Source: Luteimonas granuli
GTDB taxonomy: Bacteria; Pseudomonadota; Gammaproteobacteria; Xanthomonadales; Xanthomonadaceae
Length of the DNA stretch: 64,000 bases
NCBI RefSeq assembly: GCF_007795095.1
Contig: NZ_CP042218.1
Span: 2,025,001-2,089,000, forward strand
Reading direction: 5' to 3'
In this document: positions 10,267 to 19,092 of the stretch, piece by piece
How positions within the stretch are numbered: the first letter of the stretch is position 1
Layout of the letters: every line of letters begins with the position of its first letter
Translations under genes and position numbers: made by a program
Notes under the pieces: generated by a model
The model's input: the letters and a program-made list of their open reading frames with translations, nothing else
The model's database searches: none
Told to the model about the DNA's origin: nothing

Positions 10267-11607
10267 TTACGCGCTGCCCGCCGCGAACTCTTCCCGGGTC
10301 AGGTTGACCGGTTCGCCGTCGGTGCACACCACGTTGTCCTCGATGCGCACGCCGCCGTAGGAGCGGAAGGCCTCGACCCGGTTCCAGTCGACCCTGCCGG
10401 CGTTGCTTCCGGCCTTCAGGTCCTCCAGAAGCATGTCGGCGAAATACAGCCCCGGCTCGATCGTCACCACCATGCCCGGGGCCAGTTCGCGGGTCAGGCG
10501 CAGGTAGGGATGGCCCTGCGGCTTGTCGATGGTGCCGCCGGCGTCGGAGGCGGCGAAGCCCGCGACGTCATGCACCTGCAGTCCCAGCCCGTGGCCGATG
10601 CCATGCGGGAAGAAGCTCGAGCTCAGGCCGGTGGCCACGGCCTCCTCGGCGCCGCAGGTGATGAAGCCGAAGTCCTCCAGCACGCGGGCCAGCGCGATGT
10701 GCGCGTCGAGGTGCAGCTGGCGGTAGTCCATGCCGGCCCGCACCTTGCCGCAAAGCTCCAGCTCCGCGCGCTCGACGGCGTCGATGAAGGCCTGGAATTC
10801 GCTTCCACGATCCATGGCGTGGGTGCGGGTGATGTCGGCCGCGTAGCCGCCGTGGCTGGCGCCCGCATCGAGCAGGAAGCTGCGTACGGACTTCGGCGGC
10901 ACGCGGTCGAGCTCGGTGTAGTGCAGCACGGCCCCGTGGGCGTCGAGCGCGACGATGTTGCCGTACGGCAGCTCGTTCGCGTCCTGGCCGACCGCCTGGC
11001 AGTAGGCGAGGTGGATCCCGAACTCGCTGGCGCCGGCGCGGAACAGGCGCTCGGCCGCGCGATGCCCGCGCACCGCGCGGCGCGTGGCCTCGCGCATCAT
11101 CGCGATCTCGTAGGGCGTCTTGTAGGCGCGGTGGTACTCGAGGTAGTCGAGCACCGGCTGCGGGTTGTTCGGCGCGAAGGCGCCATAGCGGCCGAGCGCG
11201 CTCTGCGGTTCGCCGAGGATGGCGCAGCGGGTGGCGTTGCGCGGCAGGTGCTGCAGGGCGTCGTCCGGCTTGCGGATCACCGCGATGTCGAAGTGTTCCG
11301 CCCAGTAGCCCGACGGCGCCTCCGGCACCACGTGCCAGTAGTCGCGCGGCTGCAGGTACACCAGCTTCGGCCGCTCGCCCGGCGTGAACGCCAGCCAGCT
11401 GCCCGGGTTCCGCACCAGCGGTACCCAGTGCTTGAACTGGGGGTTGGCCGCGTAGGGGTAGTCGCGGTCGTCGAAGACCTGGTAGTGGAGCGTGCCGCTG
11501 GGGACCAGAAGATGGTCGAACCCGCCGCGTTCCAGCGCGACCGTGGCGCGCGCGATCAGCGTCTCGAGGTGGGCGGGATACAGGGCGGCGAGGGACTCGG
11601 CGATCAT
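10267..11607 (-). CDS. pepQ: Xaa-Pro dipeptidase (prolidase)
   Basis: Hydrolyses Xaa-Pro dipeptides in the cytosol. 446 aa versus 443 for E. coli PepQ. Metal-binding motifs are intact: LLDAGASHGGYAADITRTH, FPHGIGHGLGLQVHD, TIEPGLYF and GVRIEDNVV. The PepQ-type N-terminus (LYPAHLETL, HYQVFDDRDYPYAANPQFKH) separates it clearly from the neighbouring pepP. I chose the ATG at 11607 (MIAESLAALYP) since relatives begin here; an in-frame start 51 bases upstream would add a low-complexity alanine run. It converges with pepP, so two members of the same metallopeptidase family face each other tail to tail. Confidence 0.95.
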   Translation of the reverse strand: MIAESLAALYPAHLETLIARATVALERGGFDHLLVPSGTLHYQVFDDRDYPYAANPQFKHWVPLVRNPGSWLAFTPGERPKLVYLQPRDYWHVVPEAPSGYWAEHFDIAVIRKPDDALQHLPRNATRCAILGEPQSALGRYGAFAPNNPQPVLDYLEYHRAYKTPYEIAMMREATRRAVRGHRAAERLFRAGASEFGIHLAYCQAVGQDANELPYGNIVALDAHGAVLHYTELDRVPPKSVRSFLLDAGASHGGYAADITRTHAMDRGSEFQAFIDAVERAELELCGKVRAGMDYRQLHLDAHIALARVLEDFGFITCGAEEAVATGLSSSFFPHGIGHGLGLQVHDVAGFAASDAGGTIDKPQGHPYLRLTRELAPGMVVTIEPGLYFADMLLEDLKAGSNAGRVDWNRVEAFRSYGGVRIEDNVVCTDGEPVNLTREEFAAGSA

Positions 11608-11671
11608 GGCGGCAGCGGCAGCGGGAGGTGCCCCATTCTGCCGCATCGCCCGCGACATCGCCGGCCCGCGG

Positions 11672-12022
11672 CTATTCGTATCGGCTTCCGGGCGCGTCGA
11701 TCCAGGCGCGCAGCGGACCGGCCTGGGCCTCGGTCATGCCGATGAACCTCAGTCCGGCCCAGGCCTGGCCCGGCGCGCTGGCGCGATCCATCCACAGCAG
11801 ATGGACGCCGATCTCGATCGTCGATTCGCTGCCGCCTTCCAGCGGCAGGCTGAAACGGAACTGGTACAGCGAGTCCTCCGCCAGCGGCACGCTCGCCATC
11901 AGCAGCATTCCGCTCATCGACAGGTTGCCGATGCGGCCGACCACGCGTTCAGACATGGCGTCCATCACCAGGATGGTCCCGGGGGCCTTGCGTCGCCGGG
12001 CACGGCGGAATTCGTCCATCAT
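11672..12022 (-). CDS. PilZ domain protein, probable cyclic-di-GMP receptor
   Basis: A 116-aa single-domain protein. The c-di-GMP-binding signatures are visible: an arginine cluster of the RxxxR kind near the N-terminus (RRARRRKAPG) and NLSMSGM (N/DxSxxG) about 25 residues later. They are followed by the beta-barrel segments (YQFRFSLPLEG, IEIGVHLLWM, WAGLRFIGM). So it probably binds the messenger that the 6-8 kb GGDEF-EAL protein could make or degrade. The ATG at 12022 overlaps the stop of the DUF1631 gene by four bases, so the two are likely translated together and may act together. The output is unknown. Confidence 0.88.
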   Translation of the reverse strand: MMDEFRRARRRKAPGTILVMDAMSERVVGRIGNLSMSGMLLMASVPLAEDSLYQFRFSLPLEGGSESTIEIGVHLLWMDRASAPGQAWAGLRFIGMTEAQAGPLRAWIDAPGSRYE

Positions 12023-14385
12023 GCGTGGGCCCCCCCTCCGATGGCGGGCGCCTCGGCGCGGCCGGCGAAGCTGCGCAGGGTGCGCACGGCGGACTGCCAC
12101 GCGCGGTCGACCAGGCGCCCACGCTCGGCGGTCACGACGCGGGCCTGTCCGGCAACGATCATGCGCGCCAGCGAATCCAGCGAGTGCTCGCCGATGCGCT
12201 GGCCGCGCTGGTTCACGAACAGCGCGTTGTCGGTCACCGGGCTGAACCACGACATGCGCCTGCGCACCACGTCGCCCTGCTGGTTGGTGGTGAACTCGAT
12301 CCAGGTGCCGAAGGGCAGGACTCGCAGCTGCTCGTAGCGCGCCTGCTCCTCGGGCGAGCGCGGCGGCAGGGCGGGCCGGCGGGCGCGCTCGGCGTCCTCG
12401 CCGAGGCGGGTGCGCGCCTTGAGCTTCATCGCCAGCTCGGTGCGCGAGGCGGGGTCACCGTCGTCGCCGCCGTCGCTGCCGGTCAGGCGCGCGGCGATGA
12501 TGGCGGCCTCGTCGGCGTGGTATCCGACCTGGGACAGCGAAGTTTCGATGTAGGCGGCCAGCGCAGGATCGCCGGCCTGTTCCCCGCGGGCGCAGGCAGC
12601 GACGATCCGTCGGGTGGCGTCGAGCAGCGCCTGCCATTCCGGAGAATCCTCGCCCTGGCGCAGCAGGGTCAGGGTCAGCACATCCGCCCAGGCCTGGTTG
12701 AGCAGCGCGCGCGAGAACTTCGGGATGCGGTGGTCGCCGAGCAGTTCCTCGAGCGTGGCCGCCGAACGCAGCTTGGCGACCTCCAGCCTGTCCTTGCCGC
12801 GCGCGGCTTCGATGTGCCTGCGCTCGAGCATCTCCGCCTTGCGCACCTGCGCCTGCAGGTGGGTCTGCAGCCGCCCGTTGCTGGCCTCGAACACCGCGCT
12901 GTCGCCGTCGTAACGGTCGACGACTTCACTGACGGCCTGCTGCAGCGGAAACAGGAGCTGCGGATCCAGGTCGTCCTTGTCGAGCCAACTGGCGGCGGCC
13001 TCGGCAACGGTGTTGAGCAGCGCACGCGCCGGATGCGCGGGCTCGACGAAGAATGTCTGGTCCTGCAGCGCCGCCCGCAGCAGCGGCAACTGCAGTCGCT
13101 GGATCAGGGCCGCCGCGGGGGCGTCCGCGCGCATCTCGCTTTCGAGTCGCCCGTACAGCAGATGCAGCAGCTCGAAGGTATCGTTGTCGCGCTGCGCCAG
13201 GGTCGCACCTCGTCCATGTCGCTGGCGCGCCTGCGCCAGCAACATCTGGCGCACGTCCATCAGGCTCGGCCGCGAAGCACCGAGGCCCGGCGGCTGGCGC
13301 TGGATCTTGCCCAGCGCATCCATCAACTCGCCGGTGTCGAGCGTGGTCTCCGCGCTGCCGGCCCGGCCGGCGCGCAGCTTGCCGATCAGCTCGCGCCGCT
13401 CGGCCAGCAGCTCCTGCAGGGTCTCGTACGAAGCCTCCCCGTCGCCGCCGGTGAGGGCGGTGGTGGTCTCGGCCATCCAGGCGGTGTGTGGCTGGTCCGG
13501 TGTGATCCGCGCACCCCGGGGCTTCCGGCGTGCGCCGCGGGAGCCGTCGCTGCGGTCGTCACGGATGTCGCGGACGTCGTCGCCGGTGCCCCGCGCACGG
13601 CGGCCGGAGACAGCCCCCGGAGCCGCGTTCGCGGCGGCCTCCTCGGCCTCCCTGAGTGACGAGGCGCGCAGGCGGACGGGAACATGGGTCAGTCCCCTGA
13701 GGATGCCCGCCTGGTCGAGCATCGCGTCGAGCCTTTCCAGGAACGGGGCGTAGTGGGTCATGACCACCCGATCGAACAGCCGGTACAGCAGCTCGCGGGT
13801 TTCGTCGGGGACCTGCAGCGACCGGCAGGCGTTGCGCAGCGCCCGGCACATGCACTGGGGGCCCAGCGGCAGGCGCGCGGCGTCGAGCGCCGGTGTCCCG
13901 GCGAGCACGCCGAAGCGCTGGCCCAGCAGATGCATCGACAGGCTGGCGCGGCTTTCCTGCCGGGTGGCGATCTCGCCGAGCAGCGTGTCCTCGTCCAGCT
14001 GCGAGTCGTCGATGAGACCCAGTACACGTTCACCGGCGGGCGCGCCCGCGGCGGCCGGCGTCCCGCCGTCGGCGGAAGGGCTCCGCAGCAACGCCAGCTC
14101 GCATTCGAGTTCGAGCATGAGCTGGGGGATCAGGTCCGGGCGGCAGACCCGGAAGCTGCGCAGGGCCTGCACATAGGTGGACTCGCTGCCCGGGTGGCGC
14201 GCCTGCTCGGCCAGGCGGAACAGCTCCTGTTCGTATTCATCGAGCAGGGCATGGAGGAAGGGGTCGAGTTCGACCGAGGCCAGGTTGAGCGCTGCGTCAA
14301 GCACCTTGCGGACGCGGCGCGGCAGGTCGACGGTCGCCAGGGTCCGCCGGGCGGCGCCGTCATGGATGTAGGTCATGGATGACAT
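12019..14385 (-). CDS. DUF1631 family protein
   Basis: A large soluble protein (788 aa) with no signal peptide or membrane segment. Its length and sequence (VRKVLDAALNLASVELDPFL, LCRLF-like helices, LDLFKWADVLTLTL-type repeats) fit the DUF1631 family (PF07793) found in Xanthomonas, Pseudomonas and relatives. The C-terminus has a short beta-rich part (PFGTWIEFTTNQQGDVVRRR, then MSWFSPVTDNALFVNQRGQR) resembling PilZ-like domains, but without the RxxxR/NxSxxG pair. Biochemical function is unknown. It is translationally coupled to the canonical PilZ gene downstream, which suggests a shared role in c-di-GMP response (inference). An internal start three codons later (MTYIHDG) is possible. Confidence 0.82.
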   Translation of the reverse strand: MSSMTYIHDGAARRTLATVDLPRRVRKVLDAALNLASVELDPFLHALLDEYEQELFRLAEQARHPGSESTYVQALRSFRVCRPDLIPQLMLELECELALLRSPSADGGTPAAAGAPAGERVLGLIDDSQLDEDTLLGEIATRQESRASLSMHLLGQRFGVLAGTPALDAARLPLGPQCMCRALRNACRSLQVPDETRELLYRLFDRVVMTHYAPFLERLDAMLDQAGILRGLTHVPVRLRASSLREAEEAAANAAPGAVSGRRARGTGDDVRDIRDDRSDGSRGARRKPRGARITPDQPHTAWMAETTTALTGGDGEASYETLQELLAERRELIGKLRAGRAGSAETTLDTGELMDALGKIQRQPPGLGASRPSLMDVRQMLLAQARQRHGRGATLAQRDNDTFELLHLLYGRLESEMRADAPAAALIQRLQLPLLRAALQDQTFFVEPAHPARALLNTVAEAAASWLDKDDLDPQLLFPLQQAVSEVVDRYDGDSAVFEASNGRLQTHLQAQVRKAEMLERRHIEAARGKDRLEVAKLRSAATLEELLGDHRIPKFSRALLNQAWADVLTLTLLRQGEDSPEWQALLDATRRIVAACARGEQAGDPALAAYIETSLSQVGYHADEAAIIAARLTGSDGGDDGDPASRTELAMKLKARTRLGEDAERARRPALPPRSPEEQARYEQLRVLPFGTWIEFTTNQQGDVVRRRMSWFSPVTDNALFVNQRGQRIGEHSLDSLARMIVAGQARVVTAERGRLVDRAWQSAVRTLRSFAGRAEAPAIGGGAHA

Positions 14386-14498
14386 TGCGAGCTGCCGATT
14401 CCCCCCCGGAAGGCTTCATAGCACGGGACGGAGTGTGACAGCTAGCACGCTCCTGGGCCGTCCTCTCGAACCGGCCCGCCGAGCGCCGCCTGCCGGGC

Positions 14499-15649
14499 TC
14501 AGCGCAGGAACAGGGAGACCACGTCGTTGCCCAGGCGCCGTCCGGTCGCGGTCGGGACCGCGCGTCCGCCGGCCACGTCCAGCCAGCCGCGGGCCACGGC
14601 ATCCCCCAGCTCGGCGGCGATCGCGGAGCGGGGCAGGCCGGTGCGCGCCTCGAAATCGTCCAGCGCGAAGCCTTCGTGCAGGCGCAGGACGTTGAGCATG
14701 AATTCGAAGGGCAGGCGTGCGGCGTCCACGTCCGCGTCGCCCCCCAGCGCCGCCGTGGTGCCGGCCGCCGCCATCCAGGCCGCGGGGTGCTTCAGCTTCC
14801 AGCGCCTGCGGACGGTCTGCGCGGCGCCGAGGCTGATCTTGCCGTGGGCGCCGGCGCCGATGCCCAGGTAGTCGCCGAAGCGCCAGTAGTTGAGGTTGTG
14901 CGCGCACTGGAGGCCCGGCCGTGCGTAGGCGCTGACCTCGTAGTGCTCGAAGCCGGCGTCGGCCAGCATGGCCTGGCAGTGCTCCTGCATGTCCCAGGCG
15001 AGATCCTCGTCGGGAATGGCGTCCGGGGGCGCGCGGCGAACAGCGTGTTGGGCTCGAGGGTCAGCTGGTAGTGCGAGACGTGCGCCGGCTGGAGGGCGAC
15101 AGCGCGCTCGAGATCGGACGCGGCACCGGCCAGGTCCTGGCCGGGAAGGGCGTACATCAGGTCGAGGTTGATGTTGTCGAAGCCGGCGTCCTGGGCGAGT
15201 TTCACCGCCGCCTCCGCCTCGCCGCTGTCGTGGATCCGGCCCAGGCGCCGCAGGCAGCCGTCGTCGAAGCTCTGGATGCCGAAACTCAGGCGGTTCACGC
15301 CGGCCGCGAGGTAGCCCTCGAAGCGATCGTGCTCGGCGGTCCCGGGATTGGTCTCCAGGGTGATCTCGCAGCCGGGCGCGAAGCGCAGGCGCGCGCTGGC
15401 CTGCTGCAGGAAGTCGTCGATGGCGTCGGCGGGAAACAGCGACGGCGTGCCGCCGCCGAAGAACACGCTGTGCACGGTGCGGCCCCAGGCCAGCGGCAGG
15501 TCGTGCTCGAGGTCGGCGACCAGTGCCCCGACGTACTCGCGGAACGGAAGCGCACCGCGCTGCTCGTGCGAATTGAAGTCGCAGTACGGGCATTTGCGCA
15601 CGCACCAGGGCAGGTGCACGTATAGCGACAGCGGCGGCGGAACCAGCAT
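14499..15649 (-). CDS. hemW: heme chaperone HemW, single-base frameshift
   Basis: Radical-SAM family protein that delivers heme to client proteins; formerly annotated as oxygen-independent coproporphyrinogen oxidase. The N-terminal frame (from ATG 15649) holds the cluster motif WCVRKCPYCDF (CX3CX2C), FFGGGTPS, ETNPGT and HYQLTLEPNTLF. The rest (IPDEDLAWDMQEHCQAML to VVSLFLR at 14499) lies in another frame. The switch falls at a run of five G (15025-15029, C on the coding strand): one more base restores ARPPDAIPDEDLA and a 383-aa protein, normal for HemW (about 378). I read this as a sequencing deletion. It starts one base inside the rdgB stop (TGATG). Confidence 0.9.
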
Positions 15650-16248
15650 CAGGCCTCGGCCAGTTCGTGCAGGCGTTCGCGCAGGGTCGCCAGGGCGAGC
15701 CCGCGGTGGCTGATCGCGTTCTTGCGGGCGGCCGGAAGCTCGGCGGCGGTCAGTCCGCTGGCGGGATCGAGGAAGACCGGGTCGTAGCCGAATCCACCGG
15801 CGCCCCGTGGCGCGTGCAGGACGCGCCCGTGCCACCGGCCCTCGACCACCAGCGGCCGCGGGTCGGTGGCGTGGCGCAGCAGCACGATGCAGCAGTGGAA
15901 GCTGGCGCCGCGGGCTTCGTCGGGCACGCCATCGAGCTCGCGCAGCAGGCGCTCGATGTTGCGCGCGGCGTCGCCGCCGGGGCCGGCGTAGCGCGCCGAG
16001 TAGAGGCCGGGCGCCCCGCCGAGCGCGTCCACGCACAGGCCGGAATCGTCGCCCAGTGCGGGCAGGCCGGTGGCCCGCGCCGCATTGCGCGCCTTGAGCA
16101 GGGCATTCTCGATGAAGGTCAGGCCGGTTTCCTCGACGTCCCCGACGCCGAACTCCGACTGCGCGCGCAGGCTGAGGCCGCGGTCGCCGAGCAACTGCCG
16201 CAGTTCGGCCAGCTTGCCGGCGTTGCCGCTGGCCAGCACCAGGTCCAT
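15649..16248 (-). CDS. rdgB: XTP/dITP pyrophosphatase (RdgB/HAM1)
   Basis: Removes non-canonical purine triphosphates (XTP, dITP) from the nucleotide pool, sparing the chromosome from their incorporation. 199 aa, standard length (E. coli 197). Key motifs: LASGNAGKLAELRQLL at the N-terminus, TFIENALLKARNAAR, ALGDDSGLCVDAL with the catalytic Asp pair, GFGYDPVFLDP and ISHRGLAL. The gene sits between rph (two-base gap) and hemW (one-base overlap), giving the rph-rdgB-hemW order common in gammaproteobacteria. The start is fixed by the tight fit to rph. Confidence 0.96.
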   Translation of the reverse strand: MDLVLASGNAGKLAELRQLLGDRGLSLRAQSEFGVGDVEETGLTFIENALLKARNAARATGLPALGDDSGLCVDALGGAPGLYSARYAGPGGDAARNIERLLRELDGVPDEARGASFHCCIVLLRHATDPRPLVVEGRWHGRVLHAPRGAGGFGYDPVFLDPASGLTAAELPAARKNAISHRGLALATLRERLHELAEA

Positions 16249-16251
16249 GGC

Positions 16252-16983
16252 TCAGCCAGCGGCCAGCGCGGCCTGCTGCGCCGCGAACAGCTCGCCGCAG
16301 CCGTGGGCGGCGAGTTCGAGCATGGCGTCGAGTTCGTCGCGGCGGAAGGCGTGTCCTTCGGCCGTTCCCTGCAGCTCGATGAAGCCGCCGCCGTCGTTCA
16401 TCACCACGTTCATGTCGGTGTCGCAGGCGCTGTCCTCGGCGTAGTCGAGGTCGAGCACGGGCACGCCACCGTGGACGCCCACCGAGACCGCGGCGACCGC
16501 GCCGTGGATCGGATCGCCGGCGATCTCGCGGCGCTTCCGCAGCCAGCGCACGGCGTCGACCAGGGCCACGTAGGCGCCGGTGATCGCCGCGGTGCGGGTG
16601 CCCCCGTCGGCCTGCAGCACGTCGCAGTCCAGTGTGATGGTGCGCTCGCCGAGGGCGTCGCGGTCGACGCAGGCGCGCAGGCTGCGGCCGATCAGGCGCT
16701 GGATCTCGAGCGTGCGCCCGCCCTGCTTGCCGCGGGCCGCCTCGCGGTCGTTGCGGGTGTTGGTGGCGCGCGGGAGCATGCCGTATTCGGCGGTGACCCA
16801 GCCGCTGCCCTTGCCGCGCAGGAAGCCCGGCACGCGGTTCTCGACGCTGGCGGTGCACAGCACCCGGGTGTCACCGAAGCTGACCAGCACCGAGCCCTCG
16901 GCGTGGCGGGTGTAGCCGCGCTCGAACCGCACCTCGCGCATCTGCGCCGGTGCCCGGCCGCTGGGGCGTGGGGTCTGGGACAT
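16252..16983 (-). CDS. rph: ribonuclease PH
   Basis: Phosphorolytic 3'-5' exoribonuclease that trims tRNA precursors. 243 aa versus 238 in E. coli. Motifs: [19 protein letters not shown] at the start, [20 protein letters not shown], the RNA-binding [19 protein letters not shown], and [19 protein letters not shown]. The start at 16983 gives the usual N-terminus; an in-frame start further upstream (17061) would run into the divergent yicC promoter region and add unrelated residues. rph and yicC are divergent with 64 bp between starts, an arrangement also found in enterics. Confidence 0.95.
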   Translation of the reverse strand: MSQTPRPSGRAPAQMREVRFERGYTRHAEGSVLVSFGDTRVLCTASVENRVPGFLRGKGSGWVTAEYGMLPRATNTRNDREAARGKQGGRTLEIQRLIGRSLRACVDRDALGERTITLDCDVLQADGGTRTAAITGAYVALVDAVRWLRKRREIAGDPIHGAVAAVSVGVHGGVPVLDLDYAEDSACDTDMNVVMNDGGGFIELQGTAEGHAFRRDELDAMLELAAHGCGELFAAQQAALAAG

Positions 16984-17047
16984 GTCGATTACCGCTGGGG
17001 AGGTCGGCGAGTTTACCATCGGCACCCCCGCACCAACGGACGCCCGA

Positions 17048-17908
17048 ATGATCCGCAGCATGACCGCCTACGCCTCGGGCGAGCGCGCCACCCCGTGGGG
17101 CACGCTCGCCTGCGAGCTGCGCGCGGTCAACCATCGTTTCCTCGAGATCGGCCTGCGCGCGCCCGATGAGCTGCGGGTGCTGGAGCCGCAGCTGCGGGAG
17201 CGGATCTCGACCCGGGTCTCGCGCGGCAAGCTGGACCTGACGCTGCGCCTGCGCGCCGCCGAGGGCGCGGCCACCCTGCACGTCGACGAGGCCCTGCTGC
17301 GCCGGCTGTCGGCGATCGCGCTGGACGCCGCGCCTCACTTCCCGGGCCTGCGCACCCAGTTCACCGACCTGCTGCAGTTCCCCGGCGTGCTGCGCTCGGC
17401 CGCTCCGGAGCCCGAGGCCCTGCAGGCCGAGGTGCAGGTGCTGCTCGACCAGGTGCTGGACGGCTTCATCGCGGCCCGCGAGCGCGAGGGCGCGAAGCTG
17501 GTGGCGGCCATGCTCGAGCGCGTGGACGGAATCGAGGCGCGTGCGGCCGAGGTCCGCGGGCTGGTGCCGGTGATCCGCGCCGGCCAGCGGGCCAAGCTCG
17601 AAGCGCGCCTGGCCGACCTTGTCCAGGCCGCCGATCCCGGGCGGGTCGAGCAGGAGCTGGTGCTGTCGCTGCAGAAGCTCGACGTGGACGAGGAGCTCGA
17701 CCGGCTCGACAGCCACGTCGCCGAGATCCGCCGCGTGCTCGGCCAGCGCGAGCCGGCCGGCCGCCGCCTCGACTTCCTGCTGCAGGAGTTCAACCGCGAG
17801 GCCAACACCCTGGGCTCGAAGTCGGTCGATGCGCGCACCACGAACATCGCGGTGGAACTGAAGGTGCTGATCGACCAGATCCGCGAGCAGGTGCAGAACA
17901 TTGAATAG
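17048..17908 (+). CDS. yicC: YicC/YloC family endoribonuclease
   Basis: 286 aa. In E. coli YicC has been linked to RNA cleavage and small-RNA turnover. Signature N-terminus [20 protein letters not shown] and the family core [20 protein letters not shown] are present. So is the C-terminal DUF1732 part ([15 protein letters not shown], then [20 protein letters not shown] and [15 protein letters not shown]). The ATG at 17048 is preferred over upstream in-frame starts, which fall in the rph/yicC intergenic region. The 3' end overlaps the gmk start by eight bases, so the two genes are likely co-transcribed. Confidence 0.94.
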   Translation: MIRSMTAYASGERATPWGTLACELRAVNHRFLEIGLRAPDELRVLEPQLRERISTRVSRGKLDLTLRLRAAEGAATLHVDEALLRRLSAIALDAAPHFPGLRTQFTDLLQFPGVLRSAAPEPEALQAEVQVLLDQVLDGFIAAREREGAKLVAAMLERVDGIEARAAEVRGLVPVIRAGQRAKLEARLADLVQAADPGRVEQELVLSLQKLDVDEELDRLDSHVAEIRRVLGQREPAGRRLDFLLQEFNREANTLGSKSVDARTTNIAVELKVLIDQIREQVQNIE

Positions 17909-18566
17909 CGCCGACATCCCAACGCGCGGAACCCTGTTCATCGTCGCGGCGCCCTCGGGCGCCGGCAAGTCGAGCATCGTCAACGCCTGCCTGGCGCGCG
18001 ATCCGGGCATCAGCCTGTCGATCTCGTTCACCTCGCGCCCGCCGCGCCCCGGCGAGCGACAAGGCGAGCACTACCACTTCGTCGACGATGCGCGCTTCCA
18101 GCGCATGATCGACGCCGGCGACTTCTTCGAATACGCGCGCGTCCACGGTGACTGGAAGGGCACCGCGCGCCAGTCGGTGGAGCCGCAGCTGGCCGCCGGC
18201 CGCGACGTGCTGCTGGAGATCGACTGGCAGGGCGCGCGCCAGGTGCGCGCGGCGGTGCCCGACGCGGTCGGCGTGTTCATCCTGCCGCCCTCGCGCGCCG
18301 CGCTCGACGAGCGCATGCGCAAGCGCGGCCAGGACAGCGAAGAGGTGATGGCCCGGCGCCTTGCGGCGGCGCGCGAGGAGATGTCCCACTACGGCGAGTT
18401 CGACTACGTCATCGTCAACGAGGACTTCGCCACCGCGGTGGACGAGATGTGCGCCGTATTCACCGCCAGCCGGCTGCGGCGCGAGGCACAGGCCATCCGC
18501 CACGCCGGCCTCATCGCCGCGCTTCTGGACGGTTCGGCGGACGCCGGGCAGGCCGCAAGTCGCTGA
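17901..18566 (+). CDS. gmk: guanylate kinase
   Basis: Phosphorylates GMP to GDP with ATP; essential for GTP supply and, through SpoT downstream, for ppGpp metabolism. P-loop VAAPSGAGKSSIV near residue 16; GMP-binding SFTSRPPRPGERQGEHYHFV; LLEIDWQGARQVR; RRLAAAREEMSHYGEFDYVI. No ATG precedes the P-loop region in frame. TTG at 17901, inside the last codons of yicC, gives 221 aa and a normal N-terminus, so translation may be coupled to yicC. The gmk-rpoZ-spoT order that follows is conserved in gammaproteobacteria. Confidence 0.95.
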   Translation: MNSADIPTRGTLFIVAAPSGAGKSSIVNACLARDPGISLSISFTSRPPRPGERQGEHYHFVDDARFQRMIDAGDFFEYARVHGDWKGTARQSVEPQLAAGRDVLLEIDWQGARQVRAAVPDAVGVFILPPSRAALDERMRKRGQDSEEVMARRLAAAREEMSHYGEFDYVIVNEDFATAVDEMCAVFTASRLRREAQAIRHAGLIAALLDGSADAGQAASR

Positions 18567-18581
18567 TTCGTCGGGGTTTGC

Positions 18582-18610
18582 TTGCGGTGGGGAGCGGCTT
18601 GGCCTATCAT
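18582..18610 (+). promoter_or_regulatory. putative sigma-70 promoter upstream of rpoZ
   Basis: TTGCGG (18582-18587) and TATCAT (18605-18610) are separated by 17 bp, in the 93-bp gap between gmk and rpoZ. Both hexamers are imperfect. Confidence 0.5.
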
Positions 18611-18659
18611 TTCCGGTCCCTCATCCCGCATCGACGGCCCGCCGGCCGCCCGGAGACTT

Positions 18660-18959
18660 ATGGCCCGCATCACCGTTGAAGACTGCCTCGAAGTCATCGA
18701 CAACCGCTTCGAGCTGGTCATGATGGCCGCCAAGCGCGCCCGCCAGCTCGCCAACGGCGTCGAGCCGCAGCTGGACAACAGCGAGAACGACGACAAGCCG
18801 ACCGTGCTGGCGCTGCGCGAGATCGCCGCCCGCCGCATCGACGCCGACTACGTCGAGGCGGTCGAGAAGTCCGAGCGCGAGCGCCGCGAGCGCGAGGCGA
18901 TGGAATGGGCCGCCGCCGAAGTGGTGGCCGACGACGATCTCTCCAAGGGCGACGACTGA
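18660..18959 (+). CDS. rpoZ: RNA polymerase omega subunit
   Basis: Small subunit that clamps and stabilises beta-prime and forms part of the ppGpp-binding site 1 in proteobacteria. 99 aa; E. coli 91. Family core [20 protein letters not shown], then the A/K/R-rich helix [11 protein letters not shown] and the conserved [18 protein letters not shown] segment (here [18 protein letters not shown]), followed by an acidic tail. It lies between gmk and spoT, so ppGpp synthesis, its precursor pathway and its polymerase receptor are encoded side by side. A terminator-like hairpin follows. Confidence 0.96.
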   Translation: MARITVEDCLEVIDNRFELVMMAAKRARQLANGVEPQLDNSENDDKPTVLALREIAARRIDADYVEAVEKSERERREREAMEWAAAEVVADDDLSKGDD

Positions 18960-18997
18960 TCTCCCGCGCATGCGCCCTCGGGCGCGGCGATGTTCCG

Positions 18998-19024
18998 ACG
19001 GCCCCGCCACGGTGGGGCCGTTTG
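18998..19024 (+). terminator. terminator-like hairpin after rpoZ
   Basis: ACGGCCCC (18998-19005) pairs with GGGGCCGT (19014-19021), followed by only a short T run. It lies 38 bp after the rpoZ stop and may attenuate rather than end transcription into spoT. Confidence 0.6.
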
Positions 19025-19092
19025 CGTTGCGCCGCCCGCTGCCGGGCGCGGCCTCCGTTGCCGGCTGCCGGGCGCGCGCGTAGGCTCGCAGC

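Noticed and set aside
16982..17047. Upstream in-frame start for yicC at 16982
   Set aside because: It would overlap the rph start on the other strand and add residues before the invariant [10 protein letters not shown].
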